Assembly (NCBI GenBank): GCA_937925925.1 | Contig: CALANA010000103.1 | Span: 1 to 64,000 of the forward strand | Reading direction: 5' to 3' | From: an uncultured Chloroflexales bacterium | Lineage (GTDB): Bacteria > Chloroflexota > Chloroflexia > Chloroflexales > Chloroflexaceae | Length of the DNA stretch: 64,000 bases | Part shown: positions 22,877 through 32,800 of the stretch, one piece after another | Numbering within the stretch: the first letter of the stretch is position 1 | How the letters are laid out: each line of letters starts with the position of its first letter | Translations under genes and position numbers: made by a program | Notes under the pieces: generated by a model | The model's database searches: none | The model's input: the letters and a program-made list of their open reading frames with translations, nothing else | Told to the model about the DNA's origin: nothing

Positions 22877-23751
22877 GGAAACCAAACGTGGCACTACTCC
22901 AGGCAAAAAACGTTACGAAACAATTTGGGGGGCTGCTGGCCGTTAATGATGTGACCTTGACCATTGACCGCGGCAGTATCGTCAGTGTGATTGGGCCGAA
23001 TGGTGCCGGGAAGACAACGTTTTTCAATGTATTAACCGGTATTTATAAACCTGATAAGGGCAGTATTACCTTTAATGGTCAGTCCTTGCTCAATCTGCGT
23101 TCGGATCAGATTACTGCCTGTGGTATTACACGCACGTTCCAAAATATTCGCCTGTTCAATAATATGACGGTGCTGGAAAATGTGCTGGTGGGGATGCACT
23201 CACGGTTACACGCCCCCATGTGGAACATTATATTCCGCACCCCCACTATGCGCCAGGAAGAACGTCAGGCGCGGCAGAAGGCCCGCGAGTTACTGCACTT
23301 TGTGGGGCTGGACGACAAGCGCGATGATCTGGCAAAAAATCTGCCGTATGGTGATCAACGCCGACTGGAAATTGCCCGGGCGCTGGCCTCTGAGCCAAAA
23401 ATGGTGCTATTGGATGAGCCAACCGCTGGTATGAATCCCCACGAGACGGCTAGTGCGACGCGCTTGATCCAGCGTCTGCGCGATGATATGGGTGTGACCG
23501 TCGTGCTGATTGAACACGACATGAAGGTCGTGATGAGTATTTCGGAGCGCATCAGCGTTTTAGACTATGGGATCAAGATTGCCGAAGGTACGCCCGATGA
23601 TATTCGGGCTAACCCACGGGTGATCGAGGCCTATCTGGGCAAAGGTGCGACACAGGAATCCGAGGCTACGCATCAGGATCCAGAAATTACGACGCAGGAA
23701 GCGGAAGTTCACACAACGCCCGAAGTTCGTCGTCAGAAGCCAGCGTTATAG
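22873..23751 (+). CDS. livG: Branched-chain amino acid ABC transporter ATP-binding protein
   Basis: 292 aa; Walker A GPNGAGKTTFFN; LPYGDQRRLEIARALASEPKMVLLDEPTAGMNP; the GTG at 22888 may be the true start. Confidence 0.92.
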   Translation: MRKPNVALLQAKNVTKQFGGLLAVNDVTLTIDRGSIVSVIGPNGAGKTTFFNVLTGIYKPDKGSITFNGQSLLNLRSDQITACGITRTFQNIRLFNNMTVLENVLVGMHSRLHAPMWNIIFRTPTMRQEERQARQKARELLHFVGLDDKRDDLAKNLPYGDQRRLEIARALASEPKMVLLDEPTAGMNPHETASATRLIQRLRDDMGVTVVLIEHDMKVVMSISERISVLDYGIKIAEGTPDDIRANPRVIEAYLGKGATQESEATHQDPEITTQEAEVHTTPEVRRQKPAL

Positions 23752-23775
23752 CGTTGTCAGATCGAAGGAAGTGTC

Positions 23776-24492
23776 ATGGCCCTCCTCGAGTTAACCAATG
23801 TGCATACCTACTATGGACAGATCCACGCGCTCAAAGGGATCTCATTGACAGTTGATCAGGGTGAAATCGTTACCCTGATTGGCTCGAATGGGGCCGGCAA
23901 GAGTACGACCTTGCGTACCATTTCGGGCTTGCTGACGCCGCGCCAGGGACAGGTGACGCTGGCAGGCAGGCGTATTGATCGTGTACCACCACACACTATT
24001 GTCAATCTGGGCATCTCGCAGTCGCCGGAAGGACGGCGTATTTTTCCGCGCCTGACGGTATTGGAAAACCTCGAAATGGGTGCCTACATCCACAGTACGC
24101 ACAGCCCGGAGTTTCGGGCTGATCTGGATCGGGTGATGACGCTGTTTCCGCGCCTGCGTGAGCGGGTCAAGCAGAAAGGTGGGACGTTGTCCGGTGGCGA
24201 GCAGCAGATGCTGGCGATTGGACGCGCACTTATGGCTCGCCCAAAGGTGTTGCTGCTTGATGAGCCGAGTATGGGACTGGCACCGGTGATTGTGGAGCAA
24301 ATCTTTGATATTATCAAGGACATTAACCAGCAGGGCACGACCATCCTGCTCGTGGAGCAAAATGCGTTAATGGCACTGGCGATTGCCCATCGTGGGTATG
24401 TCCTCCAGTCGGGGAAGATTGTACTCGAAGATACTGCTGCTTCCCTCCAGTCAAACGAGATGGTACAGAAGGCGTACCTGGGCCTGGATTAA
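23776..24492 (+). CDS. livF: Branched-chain amino acid ABC transporter ATP-binding protein
   Basis: 238 aa; Walker A GSNGAGKSTTLR; LSGGEQQMLAIGRALMARPKVLLLDEPSMGLAP. Confidence 0.94.
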   Translation: MALLELTNVHTYYGQIHALKGISLTVDQGEIVTLIGSNGAGKSTTLRTISGLLTPRQGQVTLAGRRIDRVPPHTIVNLGISQSPEGRRIFPRLTVLENLEMGAYIHSTHSPEFRADLDRVMTLFPRLRERVKQKGGTLSGGEQQMLAIGRALMARPKVLLLDEPSMGLAPVIVEQIFDIIKDINQQGTTILLVEQNALMALAIAHRGYVLQSGKIVLEDTAASLQSNEMVQKAYLGLD

Positions 24493-24580
24493 TCTAACGG
24501 AGCGCTGCCCAGGCTAAGCCTCGCCTCCAATACCTGGGATAGGACTCCTATATGGATTAGACCTGAAGTGAGTGTCCATC

Positions 24581-25408
24581 ATGCCATCACCATTTCCTGG
24601 CATGGATCCATATCTCGAAGGTGCTTTGTGGCCGGATGTCCATCAGCGGTTGGCAACTGCGGTGAGTAGCCAGCTTACTCCGTATCTACGACCGCGGTAT
24701 GTCGCCCGTCTGGCGCTGACAACCTTTTACGATGAAACGCCCGAAAGTGAAATTGGGATTATGTACCCGGATGGAGAAGTTTTGCGTCGGAAACAGCCGA
24801 TTGTTGCGGAACCATACGAATCGCAGGCGAACCAGGTGGCCGCGATGGCACCACCTATTACCCCGGCGCTCATTGTGCCCTTGCTCCAGTTGGAAGTGCG
24901 TATGGTTACGGTTGAGATACGTGATAGTAGTAATAATCAACTGGTAACAAGCATCGAGGTACTGTCACCAGCGAACAAGCGCGAACCTGATCTCACCCAG
25001 TTTCGCCAGAAGCGCATGCGTCTGCGTGCAGCGCATGTTCACCTGCTGGAGATCGATCTTATCCGGCGAGGCGAGCGTCCAATCCGCTTGCCAGTAGGTA
25101 TGTCCACCATAACGATGGGTCAAGTAGCCTATCTGGTGACATTGGCACGGGCCGGCGCTGATACGGTTGAAGCCTGGCCGATCTCGCTTAATGCGCAGTT
25201 GCCTGTCGTGGCGGTGCTGTTACGCCCACCCGACGCGGACGTTCCGCTGGATCTGGCGCAGGCGCTGGCAACCATCTATGATGAAGCGGCTTACGATCAC
25301 TCGATTGACTACTGCCAATCCCCACCGCCACCTGACCTGGATGACGCAACCGCCGCCTGGATGCATGACCTGCTCAAGCGCTTTCGCCAGGGTGAGGTGC
25401 AACCGTAA
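24581..25408 (+). CDS. DUF4058 family protein
   Basis: MPSPFPGMDPYLEGALWPDVHQRLATAVSSQLTPYLRPRYVARL; VTSIEVLSPANKR. Confidence 0.8.
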   Translation: MPSPFPGMDPYLEGALWPDVHQRLATAVSSQLTPYLRPRYVARLALTTFYDETPESEIGIMYPDGEVLRRKQPIVAEPYESQANQVAAMAPPITPALIVPLLQLEVRMVTVEIRDSSNNQLVTSIEVLSPANKREPDLTQFRQKRMRLRAAHVHLLEIDLIRRGERPIRLPVGMSTITMGQVAYLVTLARAGADTVEAWPISLNAQLPVVAVLLRPPDADVPLDLAQALATIYDEAAYDHSIDYCQSPPPPDLDDATAAWMHDLLKRFRQGEVQP

Positions 25409-25618
25409 TGCTACCACGTATCGCTACCGATGCGTTTCTCGTACATGGCATTTAACATTGTCACCAGCAGAGAGGGCCATTTCCAGGCAATGCCCGCCCT
25501 GGTCATGAGCAGTTAGTTTTGCCGCAGCGTTGCAACGAGTGTTAGAACAAGCCAACGTATTAACGTGCCAACGTAAGGACGCAGCGACATAGCGGTCATG
25601 TGATAAGGAGAAGGGCGT

Positions 25619-25701
25619 CGGAAACGACGAAAGTCGTTACTATACGGCTCGCTGTTTCACACCGCGCATCTAGAAAAGACGGAAACGACGAAAGTCGTCA
25701 C
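25619..25701. repeat. Paired short repeat CGGAAACGACGAAAGTCGT[TC]AC
   Basis: Copies at 25619-25640 and 25680-25701; reverse-complement copies at 63502 and 63532. Confidence 0.8.
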
Positions 25702-25740
25702 GACATGCCGCATCGCCTCGCGTCTCATCGCCTCCTCACC

Positions 25741-28290
25741 TCACACTTCCACCTCGCGGGGCACGCGGGGCAAGATCGTGGTGACGACTTCGTAGTTGAT
25801 GGTGCCGAGCCAGGCGGCTACATCATCAGCGGTGATGCGTTCGTCGCCCTGGGTACCAATCAGTACCACCGGATCACCGCGCTTGACGGGGCCTACCTCG
25901 GTGACATCAATGAGCGCGTAGTCCATGCAAATGCGCCCAATAATTGGGGCGCGACGACCGCGCACCAGCACCTCGCGCCACGGTGGTGCGCGGCGCAGGC
26001 CATCGGCATAACCAACCGGTATGGTGCCAATGTGCGAGGGACGGCGGGTCACAAACGTGCCGCCATACGAGAGCGGGGTGTTGGCTGGCAGCGTCTTGAC
26101 CTGGGCGATCTCGCTGTAAAACGACAGCGCTGGTCGAAAATGGGCTGGGAGCGGTGTTTCGGCGGATGGATTGAGGCCATAGCAGGCAATGCCAGGACGT
26201 ACCATGTCAAAGCGAGCGGCGGGAAAGCGGAGCAGGGCGGCGCTGTTGGCGGCGTGAACCAGCGGCGGGCGTAGTCCCATCGCTGTAATCTCCGACAGCA
26301 TGGCCTGAAAGCGTGTGAGTTGCCGTTGGGCAAACGTCTCATCAGCACTATCGGCGGTGGCAAAGTGGGTATACAGTCCTTCCACATACAGGCGCTGATA
26401 GTCACGCTCATGTTCGTTGTGAGTAGCCAGCGTCTGCAAAAACATCCCTACCCGATCAGGCGGTAACCCCAGGCGGGACATGCCGGTATCGACTTTGACA
26501 TGCACGCGTACCTCGCGCTCCAGCGCTCGCGCTGCATCAACCAGCGCCTGCACTACATCCAGGTCAAACACGGTACAGGTAACTCCCAGCGCAACAGCCT
26601 CATGTGCTTGCCAGGGTGGAGTATAGCCCAGTACCAGGATCGGCGCGGTAATATCGGCTTCGCGTAACGCACGTGCTTCGCTTAACGTTGCCACGGCCAG
26701 CGCCGCTGCGCCGCTGGACAAAGCAGTACGCGCTACGCGCACAGCACCATGGCCATAGGCATCAGCCTTCAGTACCATTAGTAACGGCACGTTTGCCAGG
26801 GCTTGCAAGCGTCGGACATTATTGGCAATCGCATCCAGATCAATCTGTACCCATGTGGGTCGATCGGGGGCACCAATGCGCACTGTGCGCCAGGTTGACT
26901 CCTGACGTACGAGAACCTGGGTAGCCTCAACCGTCGGTGCTAACAGGCCAGCCGAGATACGCTCCATGCGTTCTCTGGCGCTGCCCTTCACCAGAATGAG
27001 ATCGCCCTCTCCGATATCGGACGGTAATGCCTGGAGCGCTGCCGCTGCCGTGTGTACCACACTGGTTGGCAATAGTGGTTGCAGCCGGCGTGCAGCTTGC
27101 ACGATTTTCAGCGCCGAGTCGCCTTTACAGATCAGTCGATCGGCCATTGAGCCGGCCAGGGTACCAATTTCGGCATAGGCAGTTTCAGGATGGGCACCAG
27201 GATCGCTTAAGCCGCCCAGGATGACGATGCGGCGGCGAGCTGGTAATGTTACCAGTGTGCGCAATGCGGCGCGTAACGAAGGCAGGGATGCATTAAAGGT
27301 ATCATCAATTAAAGTGGCACCATTCAGTGCAGGCAAGGGGCGCAAGCGGCCTTCGGCCACCTCAACCTGGGCCAGTCGCTCGGCGGCTTCATGCAAGGAC
27401 ATCCCGCAGATCAGCGCTACGCCGACAGCAGCGAGTGCAATCGAGACGGCTGGTTCGCCAAGCAATGGAATGAACGCCGCTACCGACTCATCACGCCAGT
27501 GAATACGAAAGCGCGTGCCCTCAAGTGCGAACTGAATGGCACTGACGCGCAGATCGCAGTTGGCACTGTGCCCAAAGGTCATCACCCGTGCGGCTGTATG
27601 CTGGCGCATCGCTCGTACATACGAGTCATCACCATTGAGGATAGCCCAGCCGTCAGCCGGTAGCGCTTCCACCAGTGCCCCATATTCACGTGCCACGCCT
27701 GCCAGTGACTGAAACGCCCGGAGATGAACGCTGCCCACATTTGTCACTATCGCTACTCGTGGCGGGAAAAGGTGTGCCAGTTGCTGAATTTCGCCAAATT
27801 GATCGCTGCCATACTCTAGCACCGCATAACGGTGATCATCAGCTAGACGCGCCAGAGCGATCGGGAGACCTAGCAAAGAATTAAAACTCTGGCGACTCTT
27901 GAACGTTGGCCCCAATACCCGCAGCAAGGTGGCAATCGCTCGCTTGGTTGATGTTTTGCCCACGCTGCCGGTTACACCGATCACGAATGGTGCCACCTGT
28001 TGCAGCCGATGCGCTGCCCAGCGTTGCACCAGTTGTTGCGCGTCATCGGTCAGAACAATCGTGGCATCTTCGGCACTACCCGGTGCCCAGGTGCAAACGA
28101 CCCCGGTTGCGCCAGCAGCCAGCGCAGCCGAGATATAGTCGTGCCCATCACCACGGGGAGTACGTAGAGCCAGGAATAGTTCGCTGGGACGGGTCAGGCG
28201 CGAGTCATAGGCAAAGTCGGTAAACCGTTGCCCCTGGGCTTCGCCATGCAACCGCCCGCCGACAGCTAGTAGATCTTCAAGAAATATCAT
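25741..28290 (-). CDS. Bifunctional UDP-N-acetylmuramoyl-tripeptide:D-Ala-D-Ala ligase (MurF) / alanine racemase (Alr)
   Basis: 849 aa; MurF half with VIGVTGSVGKTSTKRA; Alr half PTWVQIDLDAIANNVRRLQ...LMVLKADAYGHGAVRVA...GRICMDYALIDVT. Confidence 0.93.
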   Translation of the reverse strand: MIFLEDLLAVGGRLHGEAQGQRFTDFAYDSRLTRPSELFLALRTPRGDGHDYISAALAAGATGVVCTWAPGSAEDATIVLTDDAQQLVQRWAAHRLQQVAPFVIGVTGSVGKTSTKRAIATLLRVLGPTFKSRQSFNSLLGLPIALARLADDHRYAVLEYGSDQFGEIQQLAHLFPPRVAIVTNVGSVHLRAFQSLAGVAREYGALVEALPADGWAILNGDDSYVRAMRQHTAARVMTFGHSANCDLRVSAIQFALEGTRFRIHWRDESVAAFIPLLGEPAVSIALAAVGVALICGMSLHEAAERLAQVEVAEGRLRPLPALNGATLIDDTFNASLPSLRAALRTLVTLPARRRIVILGGLSDPGAHPETAYAEIGTLAGSMADRLICKGDSALKIVQAARRLQPLLPTSVVHTAAAALQALPSDIGEGDLILVKGSARERMERISAGLLAPTVEATQVLVRQESTWRTVRIGAPDRPTWVQIDLDAIANNVRRLQALANVPLLMVLKADAYGHGAVRVARTALSSGAAALAVATLSEARALREADITAPILVLGYTPPWQAHEAVALGVTCTVFDLDVVQALVDAARALEREVRVHVKVDTGMSRLGLPPDRVGMFLQTLATHNEHERDYQRLYVEGLYTHFATADSADETFAQRQLTRFQAMLSEITAMGLRPPLVHAANSAALLRFPAARFDMVRPGIACYGLNPSAETPLPAHFRPALSFYSEIAQVKTLPANTPLSYGGTFVTRRPSHIGTIPVGYADGLRRAPPWREVLVRGRRAPIIGRICMDYALIDVTEVGPVKRGDPVVLIGTQGDERITADDVAAWLGTINYEVVTTILPRVPREVEV

Positions 28291-28516
28291 AGTTGCATAT
28301 GATTACAGACCTGCTATAGATAGCGCATCAGCAGCAAATATCGCTGCTGGGTCAAGTATACCATGTCTTGCTTACGATTGGCGATAGAACTCTCTGGTTC
28401 TTTTAAGCATTGGACGTATGTGATCGCTCAAGCACGGGCGATCGGCAGCGTAGGTACGAGCAGCCGCAAACGAAAAGGCCATCTAATCATACTACCGCGT
28501 GACTCGTATGAATGAC

Positions 28517-28765
28517 ACGAGTTACACGGTCACTCGTCGCTCCCGTCTTTTTCGCCGGAGTTTACCCCTTCGACTACGCTCAGAGCTTGCCCTGAGCGCA
28601 GTCGAACGGGGCCGGCTCTGAGCGAAGCTGAACGGGGTAGAGCGGTACCTGGTCTGTTTTTCACCTCAAATTTTCGTCTATGGCGAAAATTTGAGGTGAA
28701 AAAAGCGTTTCTTCTACGCTGCCGCAGGCGAAAACGGTCGGCAGATGACCCACCGTGTAACTCGT
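28517..28765. mobile_element. MITE-like TIR element, family 1 (long form with hairpin)
   Basis: 14-bp perfect TIRs ACGAGTTACACGGT/ACCGTGTAACTCGT; hairpin 28657-28703 with 20-bp perfect arms; 43 bp identical to the 29595 copy. Confidence 0.75.
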
Positions 28766-28774
28766 ATTCATGAT

Positions 28775-28926
28775 AGGACTTACGTGGTGAGCGTCCATAA
28801 CGGCGAGCGACCCGGTCAATCTCGATCGTCTGCTGACGCTGGCATGGTCTATTCGTGCAATTGTGGCTCTATTCGTAGACGGTTGACCTGACGTGTTGCC
28901 CATCTTTATTGTCATCGCGTAAGTCC
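28775..28926. mobile_element. Second family-1-like unit abutting the previous element
   Basis: Ends AGGACTTACGTGG / CGCGTAAGTCC. Confidence 0.4.
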
Positions 28927-28932
28927 CATTAC

Positions 28933-29430
28933 TTATTGGCGGCGTGGTAGGCGGCTGGTCTCACCTTCATAGGCACCATCAGTGGCTGACCATGGCTGTT
29001 CATCGGCATGTTGATCCAGGTGAGCAGCCTGATACACAGCCGCAGGTGCGCCCGGCTCAATCGGAACGCGGACGATCTCGAAATCGCCAAAGACCGTGAT
29101 AATATGCACCTGGATGCGTACCGGAGCCGTGGCAAAATTCTCGGTAATATAGTTTGTGCCGGTTTGTTCTTCGTCGCCCGTGCGTAGATTCTCGACCTCG
29201 ACATCGCCAAAGAGCGAAAAGCCTGTGATTTGAAACCCTACACTCTCAGGAAAGCGTAGCTTGACATCGCCAAAGAAGGTCGTCAAATGCATCTGATGAT
29301 CGCCCGGTTCGAGCGCGGTACGGGTATAGTCAACTTTGAGATCACCAAAAATCGAGATGACATCTGCATCGTCCAGACGAGGGAAACGGTTGATCAGTTT
29401 AATATCTTGAAAAATAGCTAAACGGGTCAT
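28933..29430 (-). CDS. LiaF-like / cell-wall-active antibiotics response domain protein
   Basis: Repeated SIFGDLKVDY, TTFFGDVKLRF, SLFGDVEVE, TVFGDFEIVRV; start at MTRLAIFQDIK preceded by AAGGAGA. Confidence 0.65.
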   Translation of the reverse strand: MTRLAIFQDIKLINRFPRLDDADVISIFGDLKVDYTRTALEPGDHQMHLTTFFGDVKLRFPESVGFQITGFSLFGDVEVENLRTGDEEQTGTNYITENFATAPVRIQVHIITVFGDFEIVRVPIEPGAPAAVYQAAHLDQHADEQPWSATDGAYEGETSRLPRRQ

Positions 29431-29594
29431 AACTTTCTCCTTACCTAGTTTATCAGGTTCGCTATACGTAGGACGCACCCGGTAGGTATGAAGTTGCAGG
29501 CTGTTCCATGCCGTTACAAGCTTAGCGCCGCTGCATCCAGGACACCGACCGTGCTATCCGTTACTTCTTCTTTTATATAGCAATCTTACATCAG

Positions 29595-29842
29595 CAGGAC
29601 TTGCGCAGTCGCGTGAACCAACGTTCCTTCGACTACGCTCAGAGCTTGCCCTGAGCGCAGTCGAACGGGACAAGCTTTTTCGCCGGAGTTTACCCTGAGC
29701 GAAGCCGAATGGGGCAGCATGGAAGGGACTCTTTTTTCCGCCACATTTTCGCCATAGGCGAAAATGTGGCGGAAAAAGAAGACAACGTACCGTTCTGCCG
29801 CATGTGAAAAGGCGAGGTGACCATACCACCGCGTAAGTCCTG
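29595..29842. mobile_element. MITE-like TIR element, family 1 (long form with hairpin)
   Basis: Ends CAGGACTTGCGC / GCGTAAGTCCTG; perfect 21-bp-arm hairpin TTTTTCCGCCACATTTTCGCC-ATA-GGCGAAAATGTGGCGGAAAAA at 29733-29777. Confidence 0.75.
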
Positions 29843-29880
29843 TACAATAGACTTGCTATACAGCATATTCCGGCGCTTTG

Positions 29881-32800
29881 TTATACCACCACTTCGCGTA
29901 TCGGCGGACGCACCTTCAAGTCAGTATGCAACGGTACATGGTTCGCATGAATACGCTGATACAGGCGCTCGGTGTCTTCGCGGCGACACAATTCACTACC
30001 GGGTGTCATCACCGCCGCTGCTCCGGCTGCGATGCCGAAGGAAGCGGCATCATTTATCGACATCCCACGGGCCAGACCCAGTACAATACCAGCCACCATG
30101 CTGTCACCAGCGCCAACTTTGCTCTTGATTGGCACCGTGGGTGCCCGTAGACGTTGACAACCATCGTGTGTCACCAGCAACGCCCCGGCTGCACCCAGCG
30201 AGACCAGTACCACCTCGCAGCTACCGCGCTGGATCAGGCTGCGCGCAAACGTCTCTTGCTGTTCTTCATCTTCCAGCGGGCGCTCGGCCAGTGTATTCAA
30301 TTCACGCAGGTTGGGCTTGATCAGGAAGACTTTTTCGCGCAATGCTCGCCGCAAGGCTATCCCGGATGTATCCAGGATGACACGTGCCCCTCGATCACGC
30401 GCAATGCGGGTAATATGGGCATAGAGATCATCAGGCACACCCGGCGGCAGACTGCCACTGATAACCAGGTAGTCCGGGTGCGGATCAAGCGCGGCTAGAT
30501 CGTCCAGGCAGCGTTGCCATTCGGCCTTCGCCAGGGTCGGGCCAGGCATATTGAAGCGATACTGCTGTCCGGTCGACTCTTCCAGCACGGTCATACTCTG
30601 GCGCGTCTCACCCACAATTGGTTCGGGGCGATGATGCATGTTTTCCTGATCCAACAGGCGTTGCAGCATTTCACCATGGATGCCACCGCTGAAGTACACC
30701 GCCAGTGTATCGCCACCGAGATTACGGATTGCCCGCGAAACATTGATGCCTCCACCACCCGGCTCATAATGCGGCGGGCCACAGCGCAGCTTATGTTCGG
30801 CCAGCACATGCTCTACGGTTGTAGTGGTATCAATCGCCGGATTCAAGGTCAGCGTAACAATGGTTGGCAACCGCTCGCGCCCGTTCCCAGGATCAGAGCC
30901 GGTTTGTTGCGACAGGTGGTGCAGTGGCTGGCGTGCCGGCTGACCCGTGGCTTTCTTTGTTTGCATCTCGTGTGTTACTGGCTTTGCCGTTGTTTCTTCC
31001 GAACGTACAAAGAATTTAAAGATCTCCATCACGATCAAGATTGTTGCGGCTGCTAGCGCCAGGTAGCCAAACTCAGTCAGTGTCACTGGCTGTATATCCA
31101 GCACGGTTTGCATAAAAGGCAACCACATTGCGGCCAGGTGGATACCCAGCGCAGCGATCACGCCCAGCACCAGGAACCGGTTGCGCTGAATTGGTACCCG
31201 GAACGCTGATCGGTATTCGGAGCGACAGTTAAAGACATGGTAGTTCTGGAACAACACCATCAGCAGGAGTACCAGGTTGCGGGCGGCACTTTCTTCCCAC
31301 CCCGCATTGTTCAACCAGTACCATAGTCCAATTGTCCCGCCAAACATGACCAGCGCCGACAGAAGCGTCTGCCGGATCATCAGCGAGTTGAAAATTCCCT
31401 GAGACGGTGGGCGGGGTGGGCGATCCATCGTTTCCGGTTCGCCACCTTCAAATGCCAGCGCTACGCCCTGAATACCGTTCGTCACCAGGTTTAACCACAA
31501 GATCTGCACTGCGAGCAACGGCAAGGGCAAACCAATCACAATTGCCACCAGGAATAACAAGATTTCGGCCGCACCAGTGGAGACTAGCAGGTAGATCACC
31601 TTACGCACATTATCATAGGCATAGCGACCCTCGGTAATACCTGCGACAATCGAGGCAAAATTATCATCGGTGACAATAATCTCAGCCGTATCTTTGGCGA
31701 CATCGGTACCTGAACCCATTGCTACACCGATGTTTGCTGCTCGTAGCGCGGGCGCATCGTTCACGCCATCGCCGGTAACGGCCACAAAGTGGCCTGCATC
31801 ACCGAGCGCTTCGACAATATGCAGCTTCTGGAGCGGTGCGACCCGCGCAAAAACCCGTACATCACGCACGCGCCGAGCAAACTCCGGGTCTTCTGGATCA
31901 GGGAGATCGCGTCCGACTACTACATCATCACGAGTGCGGGCAATGCCCAGGTCACGAGCAATTGCCAGTGCCGTTGCTGGATGATCGCCGGTAATCATAG
32001 CCACCTCAACTCCGGCATGCTTGCATGTATCCACCGCCTCTTTTGCTTCCGGGCGCAGCGGGTCGATCATGCCCACCAGTCCTAGTAACGTCAGCGGCGG
32101 CAAGGTGTCTTCGTCAAAGTCATCATCCGCAGGCAGTTGCCCATTCAATTCACCTTCGGCCACAGCGATGACACGGTAGCCTTCTTCCGCCAGTTTGTAG
32201 GATTGCTGCTCAATCGCCTCGGCATCGATCTCCACCGGGCCATCGTCACTCAGCATCGTCTGACAGAACGAGAGTATGCGTTCGGCGGCACCCTTGATCG
32301 CCACCCGGTTGCTACCTTCTGCCTCATACATGACAGCAGCAAACTGGCGCTCGGACTCGAAGGGGATTTCGCGTATGATGGTAGTCTCATTACGTAGTGT
32401 CGGTACATCAAAGCCAGCCTTATAGCCCAGTGCGAGAAAGGCAACATCCACCGCGTCACCCGAGTGGTTCCACTCCCCGTTTTCATGGCGCAATCGAGCT
32501 TCATTACACAGCACACCAGCTTTCGCAATCGCCGTCAGATGTTCGTTTACAGCATCGATATTGCTATCATCAGCGCTGCTGATCTCGCCATCGCCGTTAT
32601 AGCCTTCACCCGATATGTTAAACCGCGCCCCCGACGGTAGCGCAACCGCCCGCGCAGTCTGCTTGTTGACGGTGAGGGTGCCCGTTTTGTCGCTGGCAAT
32701 CAGTGTACAACTGCCCAACGCCTCCACCGCTGGCATCTTACGCACAATCACACCACGTCTGGCCATGCGATTAACGGCCAGCGAGAGCGCAACGGTCATG

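Noticed and set aside
28661-28915. 84-aa ORF MTIKMGNTSGQPSTNRATIARIDHASVSRR... as a possible transposase remnant
   Set aside because: It spans two repeat units and ends in a hairpin; no recognisable transposase motif.
29554-29847. 97-aa ORF (MYRTYAVVWSPRLF...RSTALRASSERSRRNVGSRD) and its near copies at ~17700
   Set aside because: Translation of the family-1 repeat element; similarity between copies is explained by the DNA repeat.
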